DNA of 64,000 nucleotides from Antribacter gilvus. GTDB taxonomy: Bacteria; Actinomycetota; Actinomycetes; Actinomycetales; Cellulomonadaceae. Shown piece by piece: positions 49,692-57,681 of the stretch. The notes under the pieces are model-generated. The model did no database searches and had not been told where the DNA came from. It was given only the letters and a program-made list of their open reading frames with translations. Numbering within the stretch: the stretch's first letter is position 1; each line of letters begins with the position of its first letter. The translations under genes were made by a program, and so were the position numbers. Location of the stretch: positions 62,001 through 126,000 of the forward strand of contig NZ_QXTH01000004.1 of NCBI RefSeq assembly GCF_003946865.1, given 5' to 3'.

Positions 49692-50819
49692 CTATGAGAC
49701 CGTCGCGCCGAAGGCCAGTCCGAGCAGATACGTGACCAGCGCGGCGCCGAGCCCGATCGCGAGCTGGCGGAGCGCCCGAGTGAGCGGCGAGGTGCCGGAC
49801 AGGAGCCCGACGACCGCCCCCGTACCGAGGAGGGCGATACCGACGAGTGCGCTCGCGACCGCGACGGCGACGCCACCCGACAGGCCGAAGAGGTACGGCA
49901 CGACGGGGATCAGCGCCCCGGACGCGAAGAATCCGAAGCTCGAGAAGGCAGCACCCCACGCGGTGCCGTGCGTCTCGTGGTCGTCGCCCGCACCGGCGTC
50001 GCCCGCGAGGTCCTGGGGCGTCCCACCGGCCAGGCCTGCGAGCACCTCGTCGGCGTGCGCCTTGGCGTCGGCGGCCTCCAGGCCGCGAGCCCGGTAGACG
50101 AGGGCGAGCTCGTTCGCGTCCACGTCGAGGTGCGGCAAGGCTGCCGTGGCGTGCGGTGACGGCGACGACGCCTCGAGCAGCTCGCGCTGCGAGCGGACGG
50201 ACACGAACTCGCCGGCCCCCATGGAGAGCGCCCCGGCGAGCAGACCCGCGAGACCGGTCAGCAGCACCGTCGAGTGCGCCGCTCCGGACGCTCCGATGCC
50301 GAGCACGAGCGCGAGGTTCGACACGAGCCCGTCGTTGGCGCCGAACACGGCGGCACGGAAGGTCCCCGACATCCGGTTGCGCCCCCGGGTGGCCAGCCCG
50401 CGGACCACCTCCTCGTGGATCCGCTCGTCGGCGGCCATGGTCGCGGTCGCGTCGGCCTCCGCCTCGTAGGCCGACCGGGCCTCGGCCCGCTGGGCGAGCG
50501 CGAGCACGAAGACGCCGCCGAGCCGCCGGGCCAGGAAGCCGAGGGACCGCGACCGCCAGTCGCCGCGGAGCGGCCGGCCCACGTCGTTGCCCAGCAGGTC
50601 GAGCCAGTGCTGCTCGTGGCGCTTCTCCGCCTCGGCGAGAGCGAGAAGGATGTCGCGCTCCTCTCCCTTCCGGCGGCTGGCGAGGTCCCGGTACGCCGCG
50701 GCCTCGGCCCGCTCGTCAGCCAGGTACTGCCGCCAACGGCGCAGGTCGGCGGGTGTGCGGGGGCGTGCTGGATGCTGTCCCGCCGACCGCTCGGCCGGGC
50801 TGGGCGAGTGCGAAGGCAT
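49692..50819 (-). CDS. rubrerythrin-like domain fused to VIT1/CCC1 metal transporter
   Basis: A 375-residue protein. The N-terminal 130 residues form a ferritin-like helical bundle with metal ligands in DERAEAAAYRDLA, EAEKRHEQHWLDLLG, EAEADATATMAADERIHEEVV. The C-terminal part is a VIT1/CCC1 iron-manganese transporter with VFGANDGLVSNLALVLGIGASG, LSMGAGEFVSVRSQREL, and three further helices (SSFGFFASGALIPVVPYLFG). Bacterial members (MbfA-like) export iron with the ferritin-like domain as sensor or oxidant detector. GATCAT (50826-50831) ends six bases before the ATG. It diverges from the RNase H gene. Confidence 0.9.
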   Translation of the reverse strand: MPSHSPSPAERSAGQHPARPRTPADLRRWRQYLADERAEAAAYRDLASRRKGEERDILLALAEAEKRHEQHWLDLLGNDVGRPLRGDWRSRSLGFLARRLGGVFVLALAQRAEARSAYEAEADATATMAADERIHEEVVRGLATRGRNRMSGTFRAAVFGANDGLVSNLALVLGIGASGAAHSTVLLTGLAGLLAGALSMGAGEFVSVRSQRELLEASSPSPHATAALPHLDVDANELALVYRARGLEAADAKAHADEVLAGLAGGTPQDLAGDAGAGDDHETHGTAWGAAFSSFGFFASGALIPVVPYLFGLSGGVAVAVASALVGIALLGTGAVVGLLSGTSPLTRALRQLAIGLGAALVTYLLGLAFGATVS

Positions 50820-50898
50820 GCCGCCATGATCGCAACGAAAGGCCCCGCAGGGGTTTCGTGCGACCGAACTGTCGGTCACGGGATGCACAATGGTCGCC

Positions 50899-51522
50899 GT
50901 GATCATTGTCAGCACCGAGGGATCGTGCCTTCGCAACCCGGGCGGCGCGATCGGTTGGGCGTGGATCGACCACGACGGCGGGCGCTTCGACTCGGGCGGG
51001 GCGGCGACCGGCACCAACCAGGTCGCGGAGCTCACCGCCCTCCTGCATGCCATCCAGGCCCATCCAGGCGCCGAACCCCTGCTCGTGGAGTCCGACTCCC
51101 AGTACGCGATCCGCTGCGCCTCCGAGTGGGTGGCGGGCTGGAAGCGCAAGGGCTGGCGCACGGCGTCCGGCGAGCCGGTGAAGAACCTCGAGCTGGTCCA
51201 GTCCATCGAGCGCGCCATCGCGGACCGGGAGGGGCCGGTCCGCTTCCACTGGGTGCGCGGTCACGTGGGCAACCCGTTCAACGAGCGCGCGGACCAGCTC
51301 GCCGGCCTCGCCGCCCGCGAGTGGGCGGCGGGCCGGGGCGAGGTGGACGGCCTGCTCGTGGGCGACCTGGTCGCCGCGCCCGTCCAGGCCACGGTGCCCG
51401 ACGGCGGGGCGCACCCCGAGCGGTCGGCCACCACGGGCGCCGCTACCACCACGGGCGCGGCACCGGCCGCGACGGCTGCGGCGGCCGCGCCCGCGTGGGA
51501 GTCCGCGACGCTCTTCGACTAG
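50899..51522 (+). CDS. RNase HI-family protein with Glu at first catalytic position
   Basis: A 207-residue RNase H-fold protein that would cleave RNA in RNA-DNA hybrids. Aligned to E. coli RNase HI, the N-terminal TDGSCLGNPG is here TEGSCLRNPG, so the first metal-binding Asp is Glu7. The other positions are present: Glu44 in NQVAELTAL, Asp66 in ESDSQYAI, His122 in VRGHVGNPFNERAD, Asp132. A roughly 60-residue Ala/Thr-rich tail follows. GTG 50899 is preferred over ATG 50890, with CACAAT (50886-50891) ending seven bases upstream. Activity may be altered, which is inference. Confidence 0.85.
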   Translation: MIIVSTEGSCLRNPGGAIGWAWIDHDGGRFDSGGAATGTNQVAELTALLHAIQAHPGAEPLLVESDSQYAIRCASEWVAGWKRKGWRTASGEPVKNLELVQSIERAIADREGPVRFHWVRGHVGNPFNERADQLAGLAAREWAAGRGEVDGLLVGDLVAAPVQATVPDGGAHPERSATTGAATTTGAAPAATAAAAAPAWESATLFD

Positions 51523-51534
51523 GCCGCGGCCAGG

Positions 51535-53073
51535 TCAGGCGGGGACGAGCGCCTTGTCCCCGGACCCTGCCGGGAAGCGGCCGGCCGCCGGGGTGACGTC
51601 CTCCTCGGAGGCGACCCATCCGGCGTCGGGCGCAGGCGGCGCGGCGACGGGAGGTGCCGCGACGACCTTGCGAGCCGGCGCGGCCTCGGTCTCGGCCACC
51701 GCGTCGGGCATCTCGAGCCGGTCGGCGACCACGCGGGCGCGCTGCGCCATCGCGTGGGCGATCGCTACGGACTCGCCGAGGTAGTTCGCAGGGTCGATGA
51801 GGTGACGGATCTCGGCCTCGTCGAAGTACGTGGCCACGACCTCGTCCTGCGTGAGGAGATCGAGGAAGGGGAGGTCCTTGCGGCCGGACTCCTGTGCCAC
51901 GGCGAACACGACCTCGTGCGCCTTCTGCCTGCCGATCCGCTCGCCCAGCTCCATCATCAGCGACTCGGAGCCCATGAGGCCCGCCGAGAGCGCGAGGTTG
52001 GCGCGCATCCGCTCCTCGTCGAGCTCCAGCCCGTCGAAGATCACGACGAGGCGCGACAGGATGTCGCCCGCGAGGACCGACGCCTGGGCGGCGACGTCCT
52101 CGAGGAGGGCGGTCATGGCCCCGTTGGCCTCGTGGTCGTGCAGCATCGACTCCAGCGCCGGCGCCGCCAGGGCCCGGAGCTGGGCGCTGGTGGACTGCAG
52201 GTCGAGGGCGAGCTGCGGGTTCCGCTTGTGCGGCATGGTCGAGCTACCGACCGTGCCGTGCGGGATGGGTTCGAACGCCTCGCCGAACTCCGGCTGCATC
52301 AGCGAGTAGATGTCCTTGCCGATCTTGCCCGACGTGCCGGCGAGCTGACCGAGAACCAGGACCAGCTCGACGATGCCGTCGTTGATCGCCCGCGAGGGCA
52401 CCGGCATGGTGCTCAGGTCGAGGATCCGGGCCACCCGGCTCTCGACGTCGCGGCCCGCGGGGCCGAACGACGCGAACGTGCCCACGGCGCCGCCCATGAG
52501 AACCCGGAACAGCCGGTCCTCGAGCCGCTCGAGCCGGTCCACGTGGGCGGTCATCTCGTCGATCCAGACCGCCACCTTGAAGCCGAAGGTGATCGGCACG
52601 GCGTGCTGGCTGTGCGTGCGGCCGGCCATCGGCACGGCGGCGGAGGAGTCGGCCTGCTTCGACATGGCGCGCAGCACCTGGGCGATGAGGCCCTTGACCC
52701 GCGTGTGGGCGTCCCTGAGGACGAGCACGTCGGCGGTCTGCGTGATGTTCTGGGTGGTAGCACCCCAGTGCACCCAGCCGCCGTGCTCGCGGCCGACGAC
52801 ACGGGCGAACTCCTCGATCAACGGCACGAGCGGGTGGCTCGCCGCCGCGGTGGCCGCCGCCACGCGGCCCAGGTCCAGCTTGTCGAGCTGCGCGGCGGCG
52901 CAGATCGCCCGGCCCGCGGGCTCGGGGATGAGTCCTACCTCTGCCTCGGCCTGCGCGAGAGCTGCCTCGACGTCGAGGCGCTTCTGGAATCGGTTCTCGA
53001 CGCTGAACAGTGCGGCGATCCCGGCATCGGGAACGCGGCCGTCCGTGAAGTGTCGAAACGATTCGGTACTCAT
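51535..53073 (-). CDS. fumarase/adenylosuccinate-lyase superfamily lyase
   Basis: A 512-residue class II lyase. It has WVHWGATTQNITQTADVLVLRD, the acid/base region MAGRTHSQHAVPITFGFKVAVW (about 149-170), and the superfamily signature GSSTMPHKRNPQ (276-287). The pattern is closest to 3-carboxy-cis,cis-muconate cycloisomerase/PcaB-like members, which include lyases that split C-N or C-O bonds to release fumarate-like products. It is the last gene of the ABC importer operon (70-base gap after the permease). The substrate probably matches the imported compound. A C-terminal tail of about 60 Ala/Pro/Glu-rich residues is unusual. Confidence 0.85.
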   Translation of the reverse strand: MSTESFRHFTDGRVPDAGIAALFSVENRFQKRLDVEAALAQAEAEVGLIPEPAGRAICAAAQLDKLDLGRVAAATAAASHPLVPLIEEFARVVGREHGGWVHWGATTQNITQTADVLVLRDAHTRVKGLIAQVLRAMSKQADSSAAVPMAGRTHSQHAVPITFGFKVAVWIDEMTAHVDRLERLEDRLFRVLMGGAVGTFASFGPAGRDVESRVARILDLSTMPVPSRAINDGIVELVLVLGQLAGTSGKIGKDIYSLMQPEFGEAFEPIPHGTVGSSTMPHKRNPQLALDLQSTSAQLRALAAPALESMLHDHEANGAMTALLEDVAAQASVLAGDILSRLVVIFDGLELDEERMRANLALSAGLMGSESLMMELGERIGRQKAHEVVFAVAQESGRKDLPFLDLLTQDEVVATYFDEAEIRHLIDPANYLGESVAIAHAMAQRARVVADRLEMPDAVAETEAAPARKVVAAPPVAAPPAPDAGWVASEEDVTPAAGRFPAGSGDKALVPA

Positions 53074-53142
53074 GCGTGGATACCCCTGTGATTCTTGGAC
53101 TCGATGATGGGTCGTGGTTTCGGTGACGGGTCCTGCACGTGC

Positions 53143-54090
53143 TCAGCCCTTCTCCGCTCCGGAGGTCAGGCCGCCGGCGAGAAATTTCTCCGTGGCGAAG
53201 AAGATTGCCACTACTGGCAGGGTCAGCACAATCGATCCGGCCATCAGGGTGGCCGGCGGAGTCTCGAGCGCATTGGTCAGCTGGGCGAGGCCCAGGGAGA
53301 CGGTCCACCTGCTCCGGTCCTCCACGAGGAACAGGAGGGCGAAGAGGAACTCGTTCCACGCGATCATGAACACGAACAGTGCGTTCGAGACGATGGCCGG
53401 CAACGAGAGGGGCAGGATGATGCGCCTGATGATGCCGAGCCGACCGAGTCCGTCGAGGGCTGCTGCCTCTTCGAGCCCGACCGGCACCGTCTGAAAATAG
53501 TTCTTGAGCATAAAGATCGCGACCGCAACCGTCTGTGACACGTAAACAACGACGAGCACCCAGATGTTCCCGCGAAGGCCCAACCGGGTGAATGCGACGA
53601 ACAGCGGAACGGCCAGCAAGATTCCTGGAAACAGGTACACAGCAAGGAAAAGGCTGCTCACCTGACGCCTGCCGAAGAAGTCCAGCCGGCTCACCGCATA
53701 GGAGCCCGGGACGGCCACGAGAAGGGTGATCAGCACGGTCGCCACCGCGATCACCGCGCTGTTGAGCATCAGTCGCGCAAAGTCCTGACCTCCGCTCTCG
53801 AGGGGCAGGAGGACGTCGACGTAGGCGTCGAGCCGCACCTCGTCGAGCGCCGGCCAGAAGCGCGCCGGGTCGCGCTGGAGCGACGCGATGTCGCGGGTCG
53901 AGAGGACGAGGACGTAGAGGAACGGGAACACCGCGGCGAGCAGCAGCGTCCCCGCGACGACCGGGCGCAGCACCTTCAGGACGCGGAGCTCGATCGCGTT
54001 CCGGGACCGGGTGAATTTTCGCGCCGGTCGGGAACTTCTCACAATGTGGACAGATTTCGTCCCGTCCCGGGAGACCGTTGCCTCGGTCAC
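53143..54090 (-). CDS. ABC transporter permease, MalG type
   Basis: A 315-residue carbohydrate-type inner-membrane permease with six helices and the EAA loop EEAAALDGLGRLGIIRRIILPLSLP near residue 220. A basic N-terminus of about 40 residues precedes helix one. It has slightly relaxed codon choice compared with neighbours (AAAATA, TTCTTG, more A/T in third positions), perhaps indicating recent acquisition or low expression. GTG 54090 follows GGAGGTGAGTC and overlaps the previous stop (GTGA). The operon has no ATPase gene, so a shared MsiK/UgpC-type ATPase is expected. Confidence 0.9.
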   Translation of the reverse strand: MTEATVSRDGTKSVHIVRSSRPARKFTRSRNAIELRVLKVLRPVVAGTLLLAAVFPFLYVLVLSTRDIASLQRDPARFWPALDEVRLDAYVDVLLPLESGGQDFARLMLNSAVIAVATVLITLLVAVPGSYAVSRLDFFGRRQVSSLFLAVYLFPGILLAVPLFVAFTRLGLRGNIWVLVVVYVSQTVAVAIFMLKNYFQTVPVGLEEAAALDGLGRLGIIRRIILPLSLPAIVSNALFVFMIAWNEFLFALLFLVEDRSRWTVSLGLAQLTNALETPPATLMAGSIVLTLPVVAIFFATEKFLAGGLTSGAEKG

Positions 54091-55067
54091 GACTCACCTC
54101 CGCGTCGTCCGGCCAGCCGGAGGTACGCCGCGATGAGCACCGCCAGGACGATCGCGAGCAGCAGCGCCTGCGCGGAGGCGGCCCCGACGTCGCCGCGGCC
54201 CACCAGGTAGTTGTAGACGCCGACGCTCACCACCTGCGTCCCGGCGCGCCCCTCCGTGAGGAGGTAGACGTCGTCGAAGGTGTTGAACGTCCAGATGAAG
54301 CGCAGCACCGTGAGCACGGCGACGATCGGCACCAGCTGCGGCCAGACGATGTGGCGGAACGACTGCGTCGGCGTGGCCCCGTCCATACGGGCCGCCTCCT
54401 CGATGTCGCCCGGCAGCGCCTCGAGCCGGGCAGTGAGGAAGAGGAAGGCGAACGGGAACGTCCGCCACACCTCGAACGCGATCACCGTCGACAGCGCCAC
54501 AGGCACGGTGAGCTCGAGGCCGAACAGCCCCACCGGCGCCGATCGCTGGGTGAGGAAGGCGACCGGACGCTCCCAGCCCAGCAGCGCCTGCCCCCACGCG
54601 TTGACGAGGCCGTACTGCGGGTTCAGGAGGGTACGCCAGGCGAAGGTCGTGGCGACGATGGGCGCCACGTACGGGAGCAGCAGGAGCGCCCGCACCAGGC
54701 CGCGGCCACGGAACGGCTTGCGCAGGGCCAGGGCGGCGACGAGCCCGACCACGATCGCCCCGGCGGTGCCGATCACCGAGTACGCGAACGTGGCGCCCAT
54801 CGACTCCCACAGCCGCCGGGAGGAGAGCACCTCCACGATCGAGGCGGTGGAGAAGTCGCCGAACAGCGGGGCCCGCGCGAGCTCCACGAGGCGCAGGTCC
54901 TTGAACGCGAGCAGCAGCGACCAGAGGATCGGCGCCACCACCAGGACCACCACGATGACGACGCTCGGCAGCACCAGGCCGAGGCCCGCCCGAGCCTCGG
55001 CCCGGGCGAGCGACGACCGGGGCGGGACGCCCGCACGGGCGACCCGCGAGCGTCCCCGGGTGGTCAC
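54087..55067 (-). CDS. ABC transporter permease, MalF type
   Basis: A 326-residue permease with six helices after a basic N-terminus. The EAA loop is EEAARMDGATPTQSFRHIVWPQLVP, the site where the ATPase docks. It pairs with the MalG-type permease. GTG 55067 overlaps the stop of the solute-binding protein gene (GTGA), so the three transporter genes are translationally coupled. The long upstream frame is a shadow of the binding-protein gene. Confidence 0.9.
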   Translation of the reverse strand: MTTRGRSRVARAGVPPRSSLARAEARAGLGLVLPSVVIVVVLVVAPILWSLLLAFKDLRLVELARAPLFGDFSTASIVEVLSSRRLWESMGATFAYSVIGTAGAIVVGLVAALALRKPFRGRGLVRALLLLPYVAPIVATTFAWRTLLNPQYGLVNAWGQALLGWERPVAFLTQRSAPVGLFGLELTVPVALSTVIAFEVWRTFPFAFLFLTARLEALPGDIEEAARMDGATPTQSFRHIVWPQLVPIVAVLTVLRFIWTFNTFDDVYLLTEGRAGTQVVSVGVYNYLVGRGDVGAASAQALLLAIVLAVLIAAYLRLAGRRGGES

Positions 55068-56443
55068 CCGATCGAGTCCTGGATCTCGCGCACCTGCTCG
55101 GCCGCCTGCTGTGCAGCCTCCTCGGGAGTGTTCGCGTCGGTGAGCATGTCGTTCATGGCGTTCTCGACGGGAAGCTCGCCCAGCATCGCGCCGAGCAGCT
55201 CGGCGTGGCCCTGCCGGACGCCCCACCACAGGGCGTCGCCCTCGGGGTTCGTCAGGGCCTCGAGCACGTCCGGCGGGTAGAAGTCCGCGAGGGTCTGCTC
55301 CTTGGCGGTGCCGATCGGCAGCGCCTCCCAGCCGTCGAGGTACTCGGTGGGGTTCTCCTCGGTGCCGAGCCGGTCCGGGACCTTGCCCTCCGGCGCCATG
55401 GAGAGCACGTCCAGGTAGCGGTCGCTCATCGCGTAGGTGACGAAGTCTGCGGCCTCGGGATCGGCGGTCACCGTGATCGCCCAGTCGCTCTGCATCCGGA
55501 ACTGGCCGCGCACCATGCCGTCGGAGCCCCCGATGTCGGCGACGACCCCCGAGTTCTTCGCCAGGAAGGCCGGGTCCGCCGCGCACTCCGGGCAGCTGGG
55601 CACGAAGTTCTCGTGCTGCCCAGCCAGCTCGTCGAGGAGGTACGACGAGTACATCGCCATGGCCGCCTGGCCCGACAGGTAGCTTGCGCGCACGGCGTCC
55701 CAGTCCTGCTCGCCGGCGAAGGAGTGCTCGGTGATGAGGTCGTCGTAGAAGGTGAACGCCTCGACACACTCCGGCGCGTCGAGGGTGACGGTCCCGTCCT
55801 CCTGGACCAGCTCGCAGCCGTTCGCAAGGGCGAGACCCTGGAAGTCGCCCTGCTCGGTGGTGAAGCCGGCGAACGGCGTGACGCCGGTGCCCTGCAGCTC
55901 CTCAGCGGCGGCCATGATGCTGTCGTAGTCGGTGGGCGCGTCGAGGCCCGCGGCCTCGAAGAGGTCGGTGCGATAGAAGAGGACCGTGGGGTACGAGTCG
56001 CTCGGGACGGCGAGGAGCGTGCCGTCCACGGTGGCGAGGTCCAGGGCAGCCGGGTTGAACGTGTCCACGCCGAGGGTGTCCACGATCTCGGCCGGTGCGT
56101 CGGTGTTCAGCAGCTCGTTCGCGGCCATCGCGCCCACGCCGTCCAGGCCGAGCGCCGCCATGACGTCGGGCAGGTCGCCCGAGGCGGCGCTCGACACGAG
56201 GAGCGCGTTGAACTGTGCCGCGTCGACGGGGACCACAGCGGTCTCGACACCCGCGTCGGCGCCGAAGTCGGCTGCGATGTCCTCGAGGATCGCCACCCGG
56301 TCCGGGTTGTCCTCGAGAGTCCAGATGGTCAGGGTGCCGTCACCCTCGGCGGTGTCCCCGCCGGCTTCCCCGCCGCACGCGGCGAGTCCTGCCGCCGCGA
56401 GCGCCACCGCGCCGATCGCTCCAACCGCTCGGAAAGATCTCAT
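55064..56443 (-). CDS. ABC transporter solute-binding lipoprotein
   Basis: A 459-residue extracytoplasmic binding protein, first gene of the importer operon. A lipoprotein signal (GAIGAVALAAAGLAAC) places lipidated Cys23 in the lipobox LAAC. The mature part has the SBP_bac_1 pattern: LTIWTLEDNPDRVAILEDIAADFGAD, ALLVSSAASGDLPDVMAALGL, and GKVPDRLG. It carries extra Cys pairs (NGCELVQ/PECVEA and SCPECAADP), unusual for the family and likely disulfides. The class mostly binds oligosaccharides or glycerol-phosphate-like compounds. ATG 56443 follows GAGGGGGAGC. A lyase at the operon end may point to a different ligand. Confidence 0.92.
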   Translation of the reverse strand: MRSFRAVGAIGAVALAAAGLAACGGEAGGDTAEGDGTLTIWTLEDNPDRVAILEDIAADFGADAGVETAVVPVDAAQFNALLVSSAASGDLPDVMAALGLDGVGAMAANELLNTDAPAEIVDTLGVDTFNPAALDLATVDGTLLAVPSDSYPTVLFYRTDLFEAAGLDAPTDYDSIMAAAEELQGTGVTPFAGFTTEQGDFQGLALANGCELVQEDGTVTLDAPECVEAFTFYDDLITEHSFAGEQDWDAVRASYLSGQAAMAMYSSYLLDELAGQHENFVPSCPECAADPAFLAKNSGVVADIGGSDGMVRGQFRMQSDWAITVTADPEAADFVTYAMSDRYLDVLSMAPEGKVPDRLGTEENPTEYLDGWEALPIGTAKEQTLADFYPPDVLEALTNPEGDALWWGVRQGHAELLGAMLGELPVENAMNDMLTDANTPEEAAQQAAEQVREIQDSIG

Positions 56444-56531
56444 GCCACGCTCCCCCTCGAGTCACGGATGTTCCTCGTCGAGGGTAGATCGATCTGGGCG
56501 GATTGTTCAGGATCCGGGGCGGCGCGCCTGC

Positions 56532-56567
56532 GGTGGCCGGAACGGTGGCCGGAACGGTGGCCGGCAC
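56532..56567. repeat. three tandem 12-bp units GGTGGCCGGAAC
   Basis: Two exact copies and one variant lie upstream of the binding-protein gene (minus strand), in its promoter region and just past the stop of the CIDGVC peptide gene. Confidence 0.75.
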
Positions 56568-56577
56568 CGCGGCGGCA

Positions 56578-56751
56578 TTACTCCGGGATCGCGCAGACCC
56601 CGTCGATGCAGGTGGCGGCGTCGTCGCCCATCATGTGCAGCTGCGGACCCTCCTTGTGGGGCGCGGCGGCCTCGGCGGCGCTGATGTCCATCAGGGTGAC
56701 TCGGCGAGGGTTCGCGATCGAGCGGTACTGGCTCTCGTGGTTGTCCGTCAT
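56578..56751 (-). CDS. 57-residue peptide with C-terminal CIDGVCAIPE
   Basis: A short gene starting with ATG 56751, preceded by GGAGGAG at ideal spacing, and ending with TAA. It encodes MTDNHESQYRSIANPRRVTL at the N-terminus, an Ala/Glu-rich middle (MDISAAEAAAPHKEGPQLHM), and MGDDAATCIDGVCAIPE at the C-terminus with a Cys-X4-Cys pair. The strong ribosome site and coherent protein make it a real gene. I do not recognise the family. It lies 145 bases downstream of a DsbA/FrnE-like oxidoreductase on the same strand, so a redox-linked or processed peptide is possible, but this is inference. Confidence 0.65.
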   Translation of the reverse strand: MTDNHESQYRSIANPRRVTLMDISAAEAAAPHKEGPQLHMMGDDAATCIDGVCAIPE

Positions 56752-56896
56752 GTCTCCTCCTCGGGGATGTGAGGGTCGGGCTACGGTGCTCGGGTGCCCA
56801 CTGCTCTGTGGGGGTCCTCAGTGTCGGTGATACCGAGTCGCGTCGTCTACAGGACAGCGTGTGAGGTCGGTCGCACCGGTCCTCGGGTCGCCGGTC

Positions 56897-57565
56897 TCAC
56901 GCCGAGACGCGGTCGGCGAGGACCTGGTCCAGCACCTGCACGAAGACGTCCGGGTCCTGTGCGCCGGACACGCCGTACTTCCCGTCGAGCACGAAGAACG
57001 GCACTCCGTTGATGCCGAGGGTGCGAGCCTGCGCGATGTCAGCGGCGACGTCGTCGGCGTACCGGCCGTCCGTCAGGGCCGCCACCGTCTCGGCCCGGTC
57101 GAGGCCCACCTCCGCGGCCAGGTCGGCGAGGTCCTCGACGTGCCCCACGTGCCTCCCCTCGGTGAAGTAGGCGAGCAGCAGGCGCTCCTTCATCTCGTAC
57201 TGCACGCCGTGCGCCTTGGCGAGGTGCAGCAGCTCGTGCGCCCGCAGGGTCTTGGTGTGCCGCACGTCGTCGGCACGGAAGTCGAGCCCTTCGGCGGCCG
57301 CGAGCGCCGCGACGTGCTCCTGCATCTGCCGGGCCTGCGCGAGGGGGATGCCCTTGTGGCCGGCGAGGAACTCCGTGACGGTCCCCTCGAAGTCGACGGG
57401 GGTGTCCGGCGAGAGCTCGAACGAGTGGTACTCGACGGTGACGTCGAGGGCGCTGCCGTCGCGCTCGGCGATGCGCGCCAGCGCCGACTCGAAGCGGCGC
57501 TTGCCGATGTAGCACCACGGGCACGCGACGTCGGACCAGATGTCGACCTTCAGGGTTTCGCTCAC
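56897..57565 (-). CDS. DsbA family oxidoreductase, FrnE-like
   Basis: A 222-residue cytosolic thioredoxin-fold oxidoreductase. The N-terminal motif is DVACPWCYIGKRRFE (Cys15-Pro-Trp-Cys18), followed by a helical insertion, and the cis-Pro region LGINGVPFFVLDGKYGVSGAQ. FrnE-type proteins act as disulfide oxidoreductases/chaperones under oxidative stress. No signal peptide. GTG 57565 follows GGAGGTTGG. The short CIDGVC peptide gene lies downstream on the same strand and could be a substrate or partner. Confidence 0.93.
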   Translation of the reverse strand: MSETLKVDIWSDVACPWCYIGKRRFESALARIAERDGSALDVTVEYHSFELSPDTPVDFEGTVTEFLAGHKGIPLAQARQMQEHVAALAAAEGLDFRADDVRHTKTLRAHELLHLAKAHGVQYEMKERLLLAYFTEGRHVGHVEDLADLAAEVGLDRAETVAALTDGRYADDVAADIAQARTLGINGVPFFVLDGKYGVSGAQDPDVFVQVLDQVLADRVSA

Positions 57566-57681
57566 GGATGTGCCAACCTCCGGGATCGTCCGTGGATTCC
57601 CCGGAACCTTTCGTACCTTTCGCGCGTGTTGTTCCTGTGAGAGGGCTTACCGCTCCTCGCACCCCCGATGAAGGGACAACC

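Noticed and set aside
49531-49959. 142-codon minus-strand frame before the secreted-protein gene
   Set aside because: It runs in a different frame through the end of the VIT1-type gene and has shadow composition.
52244-54097. 617-codon open frame on the minus strand
   Set aside because: It overlaps the lyase and permease in another frame; the protein has no recognisable domain and odd composition.
56503-56772. 89-codon plus-strand frame over the 12-bp repeats
   Set aside because: It is antisense to the CIDGVC peptide gene, lacks a ribosome site and consists partly of repeat translation.
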